This document shows positions 3,823 through 10,838 of a DNA stretch of 11,132 nt, one piece after another. The stretch spans positions 1 through 11,132 of the forward strand of contig WQXX01000024.1 of assembly GCA_009781535.1 (NCBI GenBank), in the 5' to 3' direction. A program made the position numbers and the translations under genes. Source of the DNA: Coriobacteriia bacterium. GTDB taxonomy: Bacteria > Actinomycetota > Coriobacteriia > Coriobacteriales > UBA8131. Under the pieces are notes generated by a model. The model was not told the origin of the DNA, did no database searches, and was given only the letters and a program-made list of their open reading frames with translations. Numbering within the stretch: position 1 is the first letter of the stretch; the number at the start of each line of letters is the position of its first letter.

Positions 3823-6723
3823 ATGAAAAGCTCAGAGTTAAGGGAGAAGTACCTTGCATTCTTTGAAACAAAGGGCTGCAAGCGTTTGCCCTCGTCCTCC
3901 CTTATCCCCGACGATCCATCTCTGCTGTTGACGAGCGCCGGTATGGTGCAGTTTAAACCTTATTACCTCCAGCAGAAACAGCTCGAAGCGCCCTATGTGG
4001 GTACTGCAACGGTACAAAAATGCGTCCGTACCACCGATATCGACATCATCGGCACCACAGGGCGGCATCTGAGCTTTTTTGAGATGCTTGGAAATTTCTC
4101 ATTCGGCGCGTATTTCAAAGAGGAGATGTGCGCGTGGGCGTATGAATTCTCCACCGAGATCCTGGGCTTTGATCCCAAGCGCCTGTATTTTACCGTGTAC
4201 CGCGACGATGATGAGACGGTTGAGATCTGGAAGTCTCTCGGGGTACCTGATGACCATATCCGCCGCCTCGGCGAGAAGGATAATTTCTGGCGAGCGGGGC
4301 CGACCGGGCCCTGTGGGCCGTGTACGGAGCTGTATTTCGACCAGGGACCGGAGTACGGCTGCGCCCATCCTGACTGCGGCCCGGGATGTGACTGCGAGCG
4401 TTTCTTAGAGTATTGGAACTGTGTCTTTACCCAGTACGATAGCCAAGAGGATGGCTCGCTTAAGCCTTTACCAAAAAAGAACATTGACACCGGCATGGGG
4501 CTTGAACGTACCGTCACTATTCTGCAGGGCGTGCAATCCAACTACGATACTGATATTCTGCGCGGGCTTATCGCGGTAGGGGAGCGCTTAAGCGGTCTTG
4601 CGTATACAGGGATGGACGGAGGTGCAGCCGATCTTTCGTTGCGCATCATCGCTGACCATGCCCGTGCGGTGACCTTTATGATTGCCGATGGCATCCTGCC
4701 TTCCAACGAAGGGCGTGGATATGTCCTGCGCCGACTTTTGCGGCGCGCTATGCGGCATGGGCAGCTCCTTGATATCGACCCACCATTTCTCGGCGAATTC
4801 ATCAACGTGGTCATCGAGGAGATGGGCAGCGTGTATCCGGAACTTGTCGAAAACCGCGGGCTGATTACGCGCATCGTCAAGACCGAGGAGGAGCGCTTTG
4901 CCCAGACCCTGCGGCAGGGACAGACGTATCTCGATGCTGCGCTTGATTCGTTATCATCAGGAGCTGGCGCCTCATCTTTGCCAGGAGCCGACGCCTTGGC
5001 TCCAGCTTTACCAGGAGCCGACGCCCCGGCTCCAGCCTTGCCAGGAACCGACGCCATGGCTCCAGCCTTGCCAGGAACCGACGCCCCACCCACACTACTT
5101 CTCGACGGAGCCGTTGCCTTTGAACTGCATGACCGTTTTGGATTCCCCATCGATCTGACTATCGAGATAGCTGCCGAACAGGGAGTTGCAGTCGATCTGG
5201 ATGGTTTTAAGGTATGTATGGCAGCGCAACGTGAGCGCGCTCGTGCTCACGTTAAGGATGACGCCTGGGGTGCGTACATCGGCGTCTATAACGAGGTCTT
5301 ACAAGAGCAGGGAGCATCGCGGTTTGTGGGTTATGCCCAACATGAGCAACAGGCCCAAGTGCGCGCTATCATCGTTAACGGAGAGCTGGTTGCGACTATC
5401 CGCGACGGTCAGGCTGCTCAGGTCATATTAGACCTCACCCCGTTTTATGGGGAGATGGGCGGACAGGTCGGCGATACCGGTCTGCTACTCACCGAGGATG
5501 GATCGCGGTTTACCGTGCAGGACACGAAGGTCTTTGAAAAGGCGCTGTATGCGCATATCGGGCATATCGACGGAGCGCTCAGTGTGGGCGATACCGTCAG
5601 CGCACGGATAGACTCGGCGCGCCGGGAGCGCATACAGCGCAACCATACTGCGACGCATCTGCTCCACTATGCACTCAGGCAGGTACTCGGCGATCATGTG
5701 AAACAAGCTGGCTCGATGGTGGCTCCTGATCGTCTGCGTTTTGACTTTACACACTTTGAACCAGTGACACAAACACAGCTTGCTCAGATCGAAGCGCTGA
5801 CGAATACGCTCATCATGGAGGATGGCAAAGTCGTCTCTTATGAGACCTCGCTTGAGGCGGCGCGTGCAAGTGGTGTTATTGCCCTGTTTGGGGAGAAGTA
5901 CGATGGGCAGGTGCGGGTTTTAGAAGCCGGCGCTCAGTCGCGTGAGCTTTGTGGCGGCACCCATGTTTCTCAGACGGCGCAGATCGGCTTTGTTAAGATC
6001 ATCAGCGAATCCAGTGTTGGTGCGAACCTGCGCCGTATTGAGGCGGTTACGAGCTATGACGCCTTGGCGTATGTCAACCAGGAAGAGGATCAGCTCCATG
6101 CAGCTTATACAATCCTTAAGGCGACCCCGATTGAGTTCATAGAAAAGCTCAATGCCTTGTGCGAGCGCAACCATGAGTTCGAAGCTGCGCTGGAAAAGAT
6201 CAAGCAGGCCAGGCTGGCTCATGAAAGTCTGACCTTGGTGAGCGCTGCAATCATGGTGGGCAAGCAGACAGCCCAGACTGCTGGGGCCAAAGATGGCAGC
6301 GAGGCTATCGTTGGCGATGTTGGCGGCGAAGCTGGCAGCGATGTTGGCGGCGATGTTGGCGGCGATACTGGCGTCGGAGACGGCGGTAGTGATACCTACA
6401 GGCTGGTCATCGCGCGTATCGATGGCCTTGAGATCGAGGACATGCGTGTGTTATGGGATAAAGCGCGCGAGAGGTTTGGCGAAGCGGGCGCTGTTGTGCT
6501 TGGAACCATCCGCGAGAATGGTGAGCCGCTCATACTGGCTGCCGCCACCACACGTGCCGTCGAAATAGGCTTCAACGCGGGTGCGGTCATCAAGCAGATT
6601 GCGCCTCTTATTGCTGGCGGTGGTGGCGGCAGGCCAACCATGGCGCAAGCAGGCGGCAGTGATGCGCAGGGGCTTGACCGCGCGCTTGAAGCTGCGCGTC
6701 AGATGCTGTTTGTACAGGAATAA
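3823..6723 (+). CDS. alaS: Alanine--tRNA ligase with two repeat insertions
   Basis: This class II synthetase charges tRNA-Ala with alanine in the cytoplasm. The ATG at 3823 is chosen because AAGGAG (3811-3816) precedes it by six bases and MKSSELREKYLAFF is the normal AlaRS start; an upstream in-frame GTG at 3799 has no such support. Visible motifs are RTTDIDIIGTTGRHLSFFEM and LGNFSFGAYF (motif 2 region), GPTGPCGPCTELYFD, DTGMGLERT, and motif 3 SNEGRGYVLRRLLRRAMRHG. In the editing domain the zinc ligands H608, H612 (HTATH), C710 and H714 (CGGTH) are all present, and GGGGGR (932-937) marks the C-Ala/DHHA1 domain. At 966 residues it is about 90 longer than E. coli AlaRS, explained by insertions at about 377-424 and 817-857. 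The catalytic parts look intact. Its last codons form the first unit of a 17-bp tandem array. Confidence 0.97.
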   Translation: MKSSELREKYLAFFETKGCKRLPSSSLIPDDPSLLLTSAGMVQFKPYYLQQKQLEAPYVGTATVQKCVRTTDIDIIGTTGRHLSFFEMLGNFSFGAYFKEEMCAWAYEFSTEILGFDPKRLYFTVYRDDDETVEIWKSLGVPDDHIRRLGEKDNFWRAGPTGPCGPCTELYFDQGPEYGCAHPDCGPGCDCERFLEYWNCVFTQYDSQEDGSLKPLPKKNIDTGMGLERTVTILQGVQSNYDTDILRGLIAVGERLSGLAYTGMDGGAADLSLRIIADHARAVTFMIADGILPSNEGRGYVLRRLLRRAMRHGQLLDIDPPFLGEFINVVIEEMGSVYPELVENRGLITRIVKTEEERFAQTLRQGQTYLDAALDSLSSGAGASSLPGADALAPALPGADAPAPALPGTDAMAPALPGTDAPPTLLLDGAVAFELHDRFGFPIDLTIEIAAEQGVAVDLDGFKVCMAAQRERARAHVKDDAWGAYIGVYNEVLQEQGASRFVGYAQHEQQAQVRAIIVNGELVATIRDGQAAQVILDLTPFYGEMGGQVGDTGLLLTEDGSRFTVQDTKVFEKALYAHIGHIDGALSVGDTVSARIDSARRERIQRNHTATHLLHYALRQVLGDHVKQAGSMVAPDRLRFDFTHFEPVTQTQLAQIEALTNTLIMEDGKVVSYETSLEAARASGVIALFGEKYDGQVRVLEAGAQSRELCGGTHVSQTAQIGFVKIISESSVGANLRRIEAVTSYDALAYVNQEEDQLHAAYTILKATPIEFIEKLNALCERNHEFEAALEKIKQARLAHESLTLVSAAIMVGKQTAQTAGAKDGSEAIVGDVGGEAGSDVGGDVGGDTGVGDGGSDTYRLVIARIDGLEIEDMRVLWDKARERFGEAGAVVLGTIRENGEPLILAAATTRAVEIGFNAGAVIKQIAPLIAGGGGGRPTMAQAGGSDAQGLDRALEAARQMLFVQE
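4981..5087 (+). repeat. 30-bp tandem repeat (3.6 copies) inside alaS
   Basis: Units begin at 4981, 5011, 5041 and 5071 (last partial). Each encodes ten residues: PGADALAPAL, PGADAPAPAL, PGTDAMAPAL, then PGTDAPP. The array sits just before the conserved FELHDRFGFP segment, between the aminoacylation/tRNA-recognition part and the editing half, at a surface junction. A related half unit (GAGASSL) precedes it. It adds about 45 residues in frame. Confidence 0.95.
6316..6387 (+). repeat. 12-bp tandem repeat (6 units) inside alaS
   Basis: Six 12-bp units encode DVGG, EAGS, DVGG, DVGG, DTGV and GDGG (residues 832-855). The third and fourth units are identical to the first. The Gly/Asp-rich stretch joins the helical linker after the editing domain to the C-Ala domain that resumes at DTYRLVIARIDG. 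It is a different sequence from the insertion at 4981 and so arose independently. Confidence 0.9.
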
Positions 6724-6830
6724 CTGATATACAGGAATAAGCGATACGCAGGGCTAAATGATGTGCAGGACTAAACGATATGCAGGAATACGCGACGTGC
6801 AGAATAAACGATACGCAGAAGTAAGTGATT
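6713..6830 (+). repeat. 17-bp tandem array (7 units) starting in the alaS stop region
   Basis: Seven units run from 6713 to 6830; all are 17 bp except the sixth, which is 16. The first (TACAGGAATAACTGATA) contains the last two full codons and TAA of alaS; the second differs by two bases; later units are more diverged but keep the GCAG...TAA...GA pattern. The array fills nearly the whole gap to ruvX, whose ATG is 25 bases further on. Like the array at the end of rarA, it appears to have grown outwards from a stop codon. Confidence 0.88.
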
Positions 6831-6854
6831 AAGCGGGTTTTGAAGTGAGGGAAC

Positions 6855-7274
6855 ATGCATGTCCTGGCGCTTGACATAGGCGAGAAACGCTGCGGAATCG
6901 CCGTATCAGACTCGAGCGGAAAAATTGCTATACCAATTAGCACATTAGATACCCAGCACGTTTTAGGTGGTCATCCAGACTTCAAACGCATACTTTCCGA
7001 CCATGAACCTGAGCTTTTGCTCTGCGGCTTGCCGGTATCACTGGATGGCGCCGAGCATACGCAAGCCATACGCATCAGGCAACAGGCAGAGCTCATCTCA
7101 CAACAGACCGGCCTTCCGCTCGCTTTCGTTGACGAGCGTCTGAGCAGCAGCGAAGCGCGTCGTTTACTCAGAGAAAGTGGGCATACCGAGCGCTCCATGC
7201 GCGGAAAAGTCGATATGGTAGCAGCCAGCCTCATCCTCGCAACCTGGCTTGAGGCTCAGCGTACCATACTGTAA
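6855..7274 (+). CDS. ruvX: YqgF/RuvX family RNase H-fold nuclease
   Basis: The 139-residue product has the usual length and the family's order of motifs: LALDIGEKRCGIAVSD at the start (D7), LLCGLPVSLDG in the middle, FVDERLSSSEA (D93/E94), and KVDMVAASLILATWLE (D120) near the end. YqgF/RuvX proteins are Holliday-junction-resolvase-like nucleases implicated in 16S rRNA 5'-end processing and, in some bacteria, in DNA recombination. The acidic residues expected in the active site are all present. The ATG at 6855 follows GTGAGGGA four to eleven bases upstream. It lies between alaS and mltG, a very common arrangement. The gap upstream is filled with the 17-bp array, so a promoter of its own is not evident and read-through from alaS is likely. 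Confidence 0.93.
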   Translation: MHVLALDIGEKRCGIAVSDSSGKIAIPISTLDTQHVLGGHPDFKRILSDHEPELLLCGLPVSLDGAEHTQAIRIRQQAELISQQTGLPLAFVDERLSSSEARRLLRESGHTERSMRGKVDMVAASLILATWLEAQRTIL

Positions 7275-7305
7275 ACAGAGAAAGCTATCGTTTCGCACAC
7301 CAAAC

Positions 7306-7314
7306 TGGTATCAT
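7306..7314 (+). promoter_or_regulatory. Possible extended -10 promoter upstream of mltG
   Basis: TGGTATCAT has TGn plus TATCAT, the same hexamer seen in the first unit of the 27-bp array near the window start. It lies 133 bases before the mltG start codon. There is no clear -35 box. The call is weak and rests only on the motif. Confidence 0.25.
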
Positions 7315-7359
7315 TATGGATGATTGAACAGCTAAATGTGAGCATACACAAGGCTTCAA

Positions 7360-7373
7360 GGTCACAAGTGACC
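7360..7373. promoter_or_regulatory. Perfect inverted repeat upstream of mltG (possible operator)
   Basis: GGTCAC and GTGACC are perfect inverted halves separated by AA, placed 73 bases before the mltG ATG and downstream of the possible -10 motif at 7306. A 6-2-6 palindrome of this shape suits a dimeric regulator. I do not recognise a specific family, and no regulator gene is present in the window. Confidence 0.35.
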
Positions 7374-7446
7374 GAGCGTGTTTTTATTGGTTTTGAGCAA
7401 TCGCAGACGGTTAGCAGCTGATGGACAGGAAACGGAGTTAGTACGA

Positions 7447-9009
7447 ATGCCCGAATACAAAGGAAACCACTCCACCTCTCGTGGGTCTGGATCACATAAT
7501 AGACCTGAGGCATACGGCAGATCTGAGTCATACCGGAGGCCAGAAATAAACAAAGCGACGGACTCATATAGCCGTTCGGAGACGTACCGGCGACCAGAGG
7601 TAAGCAAATCAGCGGACTCATATAGCCGTTCGGAGACGTACCGGCGACCGGATGTACAAAAAGCAGCAGACTCATACAGTCGTTCGGAGACGTACCGACG
7701 ACCAGAGGTGAGCAAAGCGGCGGACTCATACAGCCGTTCAGAGAACTACCGGAGAGCAGATTCATACAGCCGTTCAGATACCTACAGCCGCTCAGAGACG
7801 CATCGTCGCTCGGATGCATACAAAGGATCTGACGCATACAGAAGGCCAGCCGCACCGCGTATCTCAGGGCCAGACGTAAACGCTGTCAGGTTGGTCGGCA
7901 TAACCGAGCGTAAGCGCCCCAGTATTGTTAAGACGATTCTTCTGGGCCTTGTGCTTGTTGCAGCTGCGATTGGTTTGGCCTTTGGTGGAGTGAAGGTATG
8001 TAATATAGTTACTGATAGTGAGTTCAACTGGTTCGGTATTTTTGATGGCTCGAACGTCAAACCGGGGGAACCTGTCACCGTAACCATCATTGAGGGCGCA
8101 ACGACGAATGAAATAGCCAAACTCTTAAAGGACAAAGGCGTCATCAATAGTGAGCAGGCATTCAAGACCAGGGCCTTTGAGCGTGGAGCTGACACAGCAT
8201 TTAAACCCGGCACATATGAATTGACAACAGGAATGGACCTCGATGAGCTCATCACGGCGCTGGTAACGGGGCCGGTTTATATCAATGCCTCGACGAGGCT
8301 TACCATCCCTGAAGGTTGGAGAGTCGAGCTGGTTGCCTTACGAGTCCAGAATGTCTGTGGGATTCCTGCAGAAGACTTCCTCGAGTTGGCATATTCGGCT
8401 GACGTGTACGCCAAAGACTATCCCTTCCTGGAGGAGATACTGCCCGAGCTGTACAACAACTCCCTGGAAGGCTTCCTGTATCCCAAGACCTATGATATCC
8501 CGCGTGGAGCGACGGCAGACACGGTTATCCGCATCCTGCTCAACCAGTTTGTCATCGAGATTGAAGCAGCAGGCCTCGACCTGACCTATGCGAACTCGAA
8601 GAACATGAGCCTGTATGACGTCATCATCGCTGCGTCGCTCATCGAGAGGGAGACTGCTGATTTTGATGAGCGCCCGCTTATCGCTTCGGTCATCTATAAC
8701 CGTCTGCGTATCGATATGCCGCTGCAGATAGATGCGACCGTTATCTACGTGCTTGGTCTTGAATGGGAAGGCCCGGATCTGTATTACAGCGATCTGGAGA
8801 TTGACAGCCCGTACAACACCTACAAGTATTACGGTCTTCCTGCCGGTCCGATTTGCTCATCGCATATTTCCTCGATCGAAGCTGCGGCAAACCCAACTGA
8901 AACGAATTACTTATTCTACGTACTGAAGAAAAAAGGTGAAAAAACCCATAATTTCTATGAGACATATGACGACTTCTTGGGTGGGCTGAATGATTACAAC
9001 AATTCGTAA
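7447..9009 (+). CDS. mltG: Endolytic murein transglycosylase with a repetitive cytoplasmic N-terminus
   Basis: The 520-residue product belongs to the MltG/YceG family, which cuts nascent peptidoglycan strands at the outer face of the membrane. The ATG at 7447 is preferred: GGAG lies at 7435-7438, whereas the upstream in-frame GTG (7378) has no such site. Residues 1-157 are cytoplasmic and low in complexity, with 18-residue Ser/Tyr/Arg repeats. One membrane segment follows (about 163-186), then a LysM-like part (VTIIEGATTNEIAKLLKDKG, FKPGTYEL) and the catalytic domain: LEGFLYP (340-346), ASLIERET with E400 matching the catalytic Glu of E. coli MltG (E218), PLQIDATVIYVLG, SPYNTYKYYGLPAGPI and NFYETYDDFLGG at the end. 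All expected catalytic features are present. It sits in the usual place after ruvX. E. coli MltG is about 340 residues, so most of the extra length is the N-terminal extension. Confidence 0.95.
   Translation: MPEYKGNHSTSRGSGSHNRPEAYGRSESYRRPEINKATDSYSRSETYRRPEVSKSADSYSRSETYRRPDVQKAADSYSRSETYRRPEVSKAADSYSRSENYRRADSYSRSDTYSRSETHRRSDAYKGSDAYRRPAAPRISGPDVNAVRLVGITERKRPSIVKTILLGLVLVAAAIGLAFGGVKVCNIVTDSEFNWFGIFDGSNVKPGEPVTVTIIEGATTNEIAKLLKDKGVINSEQAFKTRAFERGADTAFKPGTYELTTGMDLDELITALVTGPVYINASTRLTIPEGWRVELVALRVQNVCGIPAEDFLELAYSADVYAKDYPFLEEILPELYNNSLEGFLYPKTYDIPRGATADTVIRILLNQFVIEIEAAGLDLTYANSKNMSLYDVIIAASLIERETADFDERPLIASVIYNRLRIDMPLQIDATVIYVLGLEWEGPDLYYSDLEIDSPYNTYKYYGLPAGPICSSHISSIEAAANPTETNYLFYVLKKKGEKTHNFYETYDDFLGGLNDYNNS
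7561..7845 (+). repeat. 54-bp tandem repeat in the mltG N-terminal region
   Basis: Units beginning at 7561, 7615, 7669 and 7723 are exactly 54 bp apart and encode DSYSRSETYRRPEVSKSA-like 18-mers. The fourth unit is shortened, and shorter derivatives (ADSYSRSDTY, SRSETHRRSDAYKGSDAYRRP) continue to about 7845. The sequence is rich in Ser, Tyr and Arg and lies wholly before the membrane segment, so on the cytoplasmic side if topology is normal. Confidence 0.93.
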
Positions 9010-9124
9010 GGCATCGGGTGATGACTTGTTGCCTGTGCTGTGTTGGGAATCCTTCGGATAGGGCCGCTGAAGGCTTGATAACGGCTGGGTATTCAGGCGG
9101 ATATCGTATGGTGAGGATGGATCG

Positions 9125-9619
9125 ATGTCATGTATCAGGCCTGAAGAGTACCTGAGCAAAGTCGAGATAATCGATGCACATAAGCTGCTTGCCCAAGGCA
9201 AGACGACCGTCCTGCTTGATGTTGACAACACGCTTGTGCCGCGCGACGTCGATCAGGTTCCTGCCTCGGTCATTGAATGGGTTGAAACGCTCAAAGCGAG
9301 CGGCCTGCGCATCTGCCTGCTCTCAAATAACTGGCATCAAACCGTACTGACCTACGCACAGACACTCGGTTTACCGATTGTTCGCAAGGCGATAAAACCT
9401 TTGCCTTTTGCGTTCCTGCACGCGATTCGTAAAGTGGGTGGTACGCGGCGCAGCGCCGTCGTTATCGGCGACCAGTTGGTCACTGACGTTTTCGGGGCGC
9501 ATTTCTTAAGGATGTATGCGATACTGGTTGCGCCTCAGGCTGCCAGAGACCTCTGGCATACGCTCCTGCTGCGGCGCATCGAGCATCTGTTCATGCGCGG
9601 CATGAGCCCCACGCGCTAA
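9125..9619 (+). CDS. YqeG family HAD IIIA-type phosphatase
   Basis: The 164-residue product shows the HAD motifs in order: LLDVDNTLVP (nucleophile D32 and D34), LLSNNW (S67-N69), KAIKPLPFAF (K88/K91) and VVIGDQLVTDVFGAH (D116, D121), then the family tail ILVAPQA. YqeG-type proteins are small cytoplasmic phosphatases of Gram-positive bacteria and cyanobacteria; related proteins act on phosphatidylglycerol phosphate in mitochondria and plants, but the substrate here is not evident. A weak GAGG (9113-9116) lies upstream of the ATG at 9125. The 115-base gap after mltG shows no strong terminator. In many Gram-positive genomes a yqeG gene is found close to aroE, as here, supporting the family call. 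Confidence 0.9.
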   Translation: MSCIRPEEYLSKVEIIDAHKLLAQGKTTVLLDVDNTLVPRDVDQVPASVIEWVETLKASGLRICLLSNNWHQTVLTYAQTLGLPIVRKAIKPLPFAFLHAIRKVGGTRRSAVVIGDQLVTDVFGAHFLRMYAILVAPQAARDLWHTLLLRRIEHLFMRGMSPTR

Positions 9620-9640
9620 ACTGGAACACAAAGGTGACAT

Positions 9641-9697
9641 GGTCATCCTGAGCAAGCGCCTGCAAGGGCGCGCTGTCGAAGGGTCCAGCGGGAGAGC
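9641..9697. repeat. REP-like palindromic element, copy 1
   Basis: It begins GTCATCCTGAGCAAGCGCC and ends GGTCCAGCGGGAGAG. Inner arms GCGCC (9656-9660) and GGCGC (9667-9671) form a stem, with further weaker pairing outside. The opening and the GGTCCAGCGGGAGAG end are shared with the element that starts 63 bases downstream, so this is a diverged member of the same family. It lies 22 bases after the stop codon of the yqeG-like gene. Confidence 0.75.
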
Positions 9698-9703
9698 TAT
9701 AGT

Positions 9704-9793
9704 CGACGTATGTCGTCCTGAGTGAAGGGCAAAGCCCGAAACGAAGGATCCAGCGGGAGAGTTGTGGGGTTGGCTGAGCTGTCGCCCAGAAAG
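9704..9793. repeat. 90-bp REP-like direct repeat, upstream copy (flanks aroE)
   Basis: These 90 bases match 10839-10928 with 11 differences and no gaps, by my own alignment; all but one are transitions. The element contains GTCGTCCTGAGTGAAGGGC, a GGGC-AAA-GCCC hairpin (9727-9737), the shared GGATCCAGCGGGAGAG end, and a tail ending GTCGCCCAGAAAG. It ends 43 bases before the aroE start codon. Its partner lies just after aroE. Confidence 0.92.
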
Positions 9794-9836
9794 CCTACGT
9801 ATTGGCAATCGTGCTGGCTGTAAGGAGGTATCAGGA

Positions 9837-10811
9837 ATGGGTATACAAAAACACGTTGGTCTTACGGGCAATCCCATTGCACATTCGTTATCTCCCGTGA
9901 TCCATACTACAGCGTATGCAGCCCTTGGTCTTAAGTGGGAATACTCTCTATATCCCTGTTGTGATGCGATTGAGTTTAGGGCCTTGATCGAAAGGCTGGC
10001 ATGTTCTCAGGATGAGCACATCGGCTTGAATGTCACCATGCCCTTTAAAGCTGTCGCGTTCCAGACGGCCGAGAAGATTACAGGTCTTGCGGCAAGCGCA
10101 GCGGGCGCCGCAAACGTGCTCATCTTTGAGGCTGCTGGCAAAGGTTCTCAGTCAGCCATCACCGCCGCAAACACCGACGGCGCTGGTATCGTCGGTTTTC
10201 TGAAACGTGTTGCCCATGTGAGGATATCAGGGGTCGATGCCATCGTGTGTGGAACGGGGGCTACCTCGACTGCAGCCATCGTTGAACTCGTGCTTGCGGG
10301 CGCGTCCTCTATTGTTGTCCTCAGCAGGGAGGTTGCTCAAGCGCAGAAATGCATCGGGCGCATCGAAGCTGCTCTCGATTCTTCTGGTGGGTTTGAGGCA
10401 GGCATGGGTGTAGCGAAACGGTGTGTGCTCATAGCCGGCTCATATGGCGCGCTAGATGCGCTTGAAGCCTTCTGCCAATCCAGCACGCTCATCATCGACG
10501 CCACTCCGGTAGGGATGAACCCAAATGATGCACCGCTGATCCCTGTGGAGTTCATCACCAGCTCCCATACCGTGCTTGATGTTGTATATGGTTTTGGCGA
10601 GACACGATTGGTTCGTGAAGCGCGCGCGCGTAGCGCGCGCGCCTTTGATGGCGTCGGCATGCTTGTCGAGCAAGCCGCGCTGAGTATAGAGCTGTGGGCG
10701 GCTGCCCAAGGCTGCCCATGTGAGGCTCCACGTGATATCATGCATAAGGCAGCGCTTGACGAACTTGACCTTCGTGTCGGCAATCGAATCTTTATGTCGC
10801 CCCAGACTTGA
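9837..10811 (+). CDS. aroE: Shikimate dehydrogenase
   Basis: The 324-residue product reduces 3-dehydroshikimate to shikimate with NADPH. The ATG at 9837 is chosen because AAGGAGG lies at 9822-9828 and because GLTGNPIAHSLSP, the family's opening with the substrate-binding SLSP (17-20), begins eight residues in; longer in-frame starts run back into a repeat. Further motifs are GLNVTMPFK with the catalytic K71, AANTDGAG with D114, the nucleotide-binding CGTGATSTAA (138-146), LIIDATPVGMNP, and GVGMLVEQAALSIELW near the end. It is longer than E. coli AroE (272). The last codons (FMSPQT and TGA) lie inside a REP-like element that recurs at 10995, so the C-terminal end appears to be supplied by the repeat. 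A 90-bp direct repeat flanks the gene on both sides. A probable aroC follows. Confidence 0.95.
   Translation: MGIQKHVGLTGNPIAHSLSPVIHTTAYAALGLKWEYSLYPCCDAIEFRALIERLACSQDEHIGLNVTMPFKAVAFQTAEKITGLAASAAGAANVLIFEAAGKGSQSAITAANTDGAGIVGFLKRVAHVRISGVDAIVCGTGATSTAAIVELVLAGASSIVVLSREVAQAQKCIGRIEAALDSSGGFEAGMGVAKRCVLIAGSYGALDALEAFCQSSTLIIDATPVGMNPNDAPLIPVEFITSSHTVLDVVYGFGETRLVREARARSARAFDGVGMLVEQAALSIELWAAAQGCPCEAPRDIMHKAALDELDLRVGNRIFMSPQT
10621..10642. repeat. Alternating CG palindrome inside aroE
   Basis: Bases 10621-10642 are pure CG alternation interrupted only by TA at 10631-10632. They can fold into a nine-pair stem (10622-10630 with 10634-10642) around a TAG loop. It encodes the RARSARA part of the segment between ETRLVREA and the FDGVGMLVEQ motif, so it lies in a real coding region. 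Confidence 0.85.
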
Positions 10812-10835
10812 TTTGGGGTCTAGCGGGAGAATGAT
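10792..10835. repeat. REP-like hairpin element overlapping the aroE stop, copy 1
   Basis: These 44 bases match 10995-11038 with one difference. The core is CCCCAGA, CTTGA, TTTGGGG, followed by TCTAGCGGGAGAATGAT. The aroE TGA (10809-10811) lies in the loop and right arm. The single difference from the second copy changes a G-C pair to a G-T, which keeps the stem as a G-U pair in RNA. It could serve as a transcript 3'-end structure for aroE; there is no T run. Confidence 0.9.
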
Positions 10836-10838
10836 AGG

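Noticed and set aside
3362..3871. Minus-strand Ser/Thr/Ala-rich open frame opposite the AI-2E tail
   Set aside because: It mirrors the 63-bp repeat, overlaps the start of alaS, and has no independent support.
4542..5150. 202-residue minus-strand open frame opposite alaS
   Set aside because: It lies wholly over conserved alaS motifs and the 30-bp repeat and has no recognisable domain.
7256..7855. 199-residue Cys/Met-rich minus-strand open frame opposite mltG
   Set aside because: Its apparent repeats are the 54-bp mltG repeat read backwards; it has no start signals or family resemblance.
9762..9836. Longer AroE start at the in-frame TTG
   Set aside because: That extension is the translated 90-bp repeat; the ATG at 9837 has a strong AAGGAGG and starts next to the family's conserved opening.
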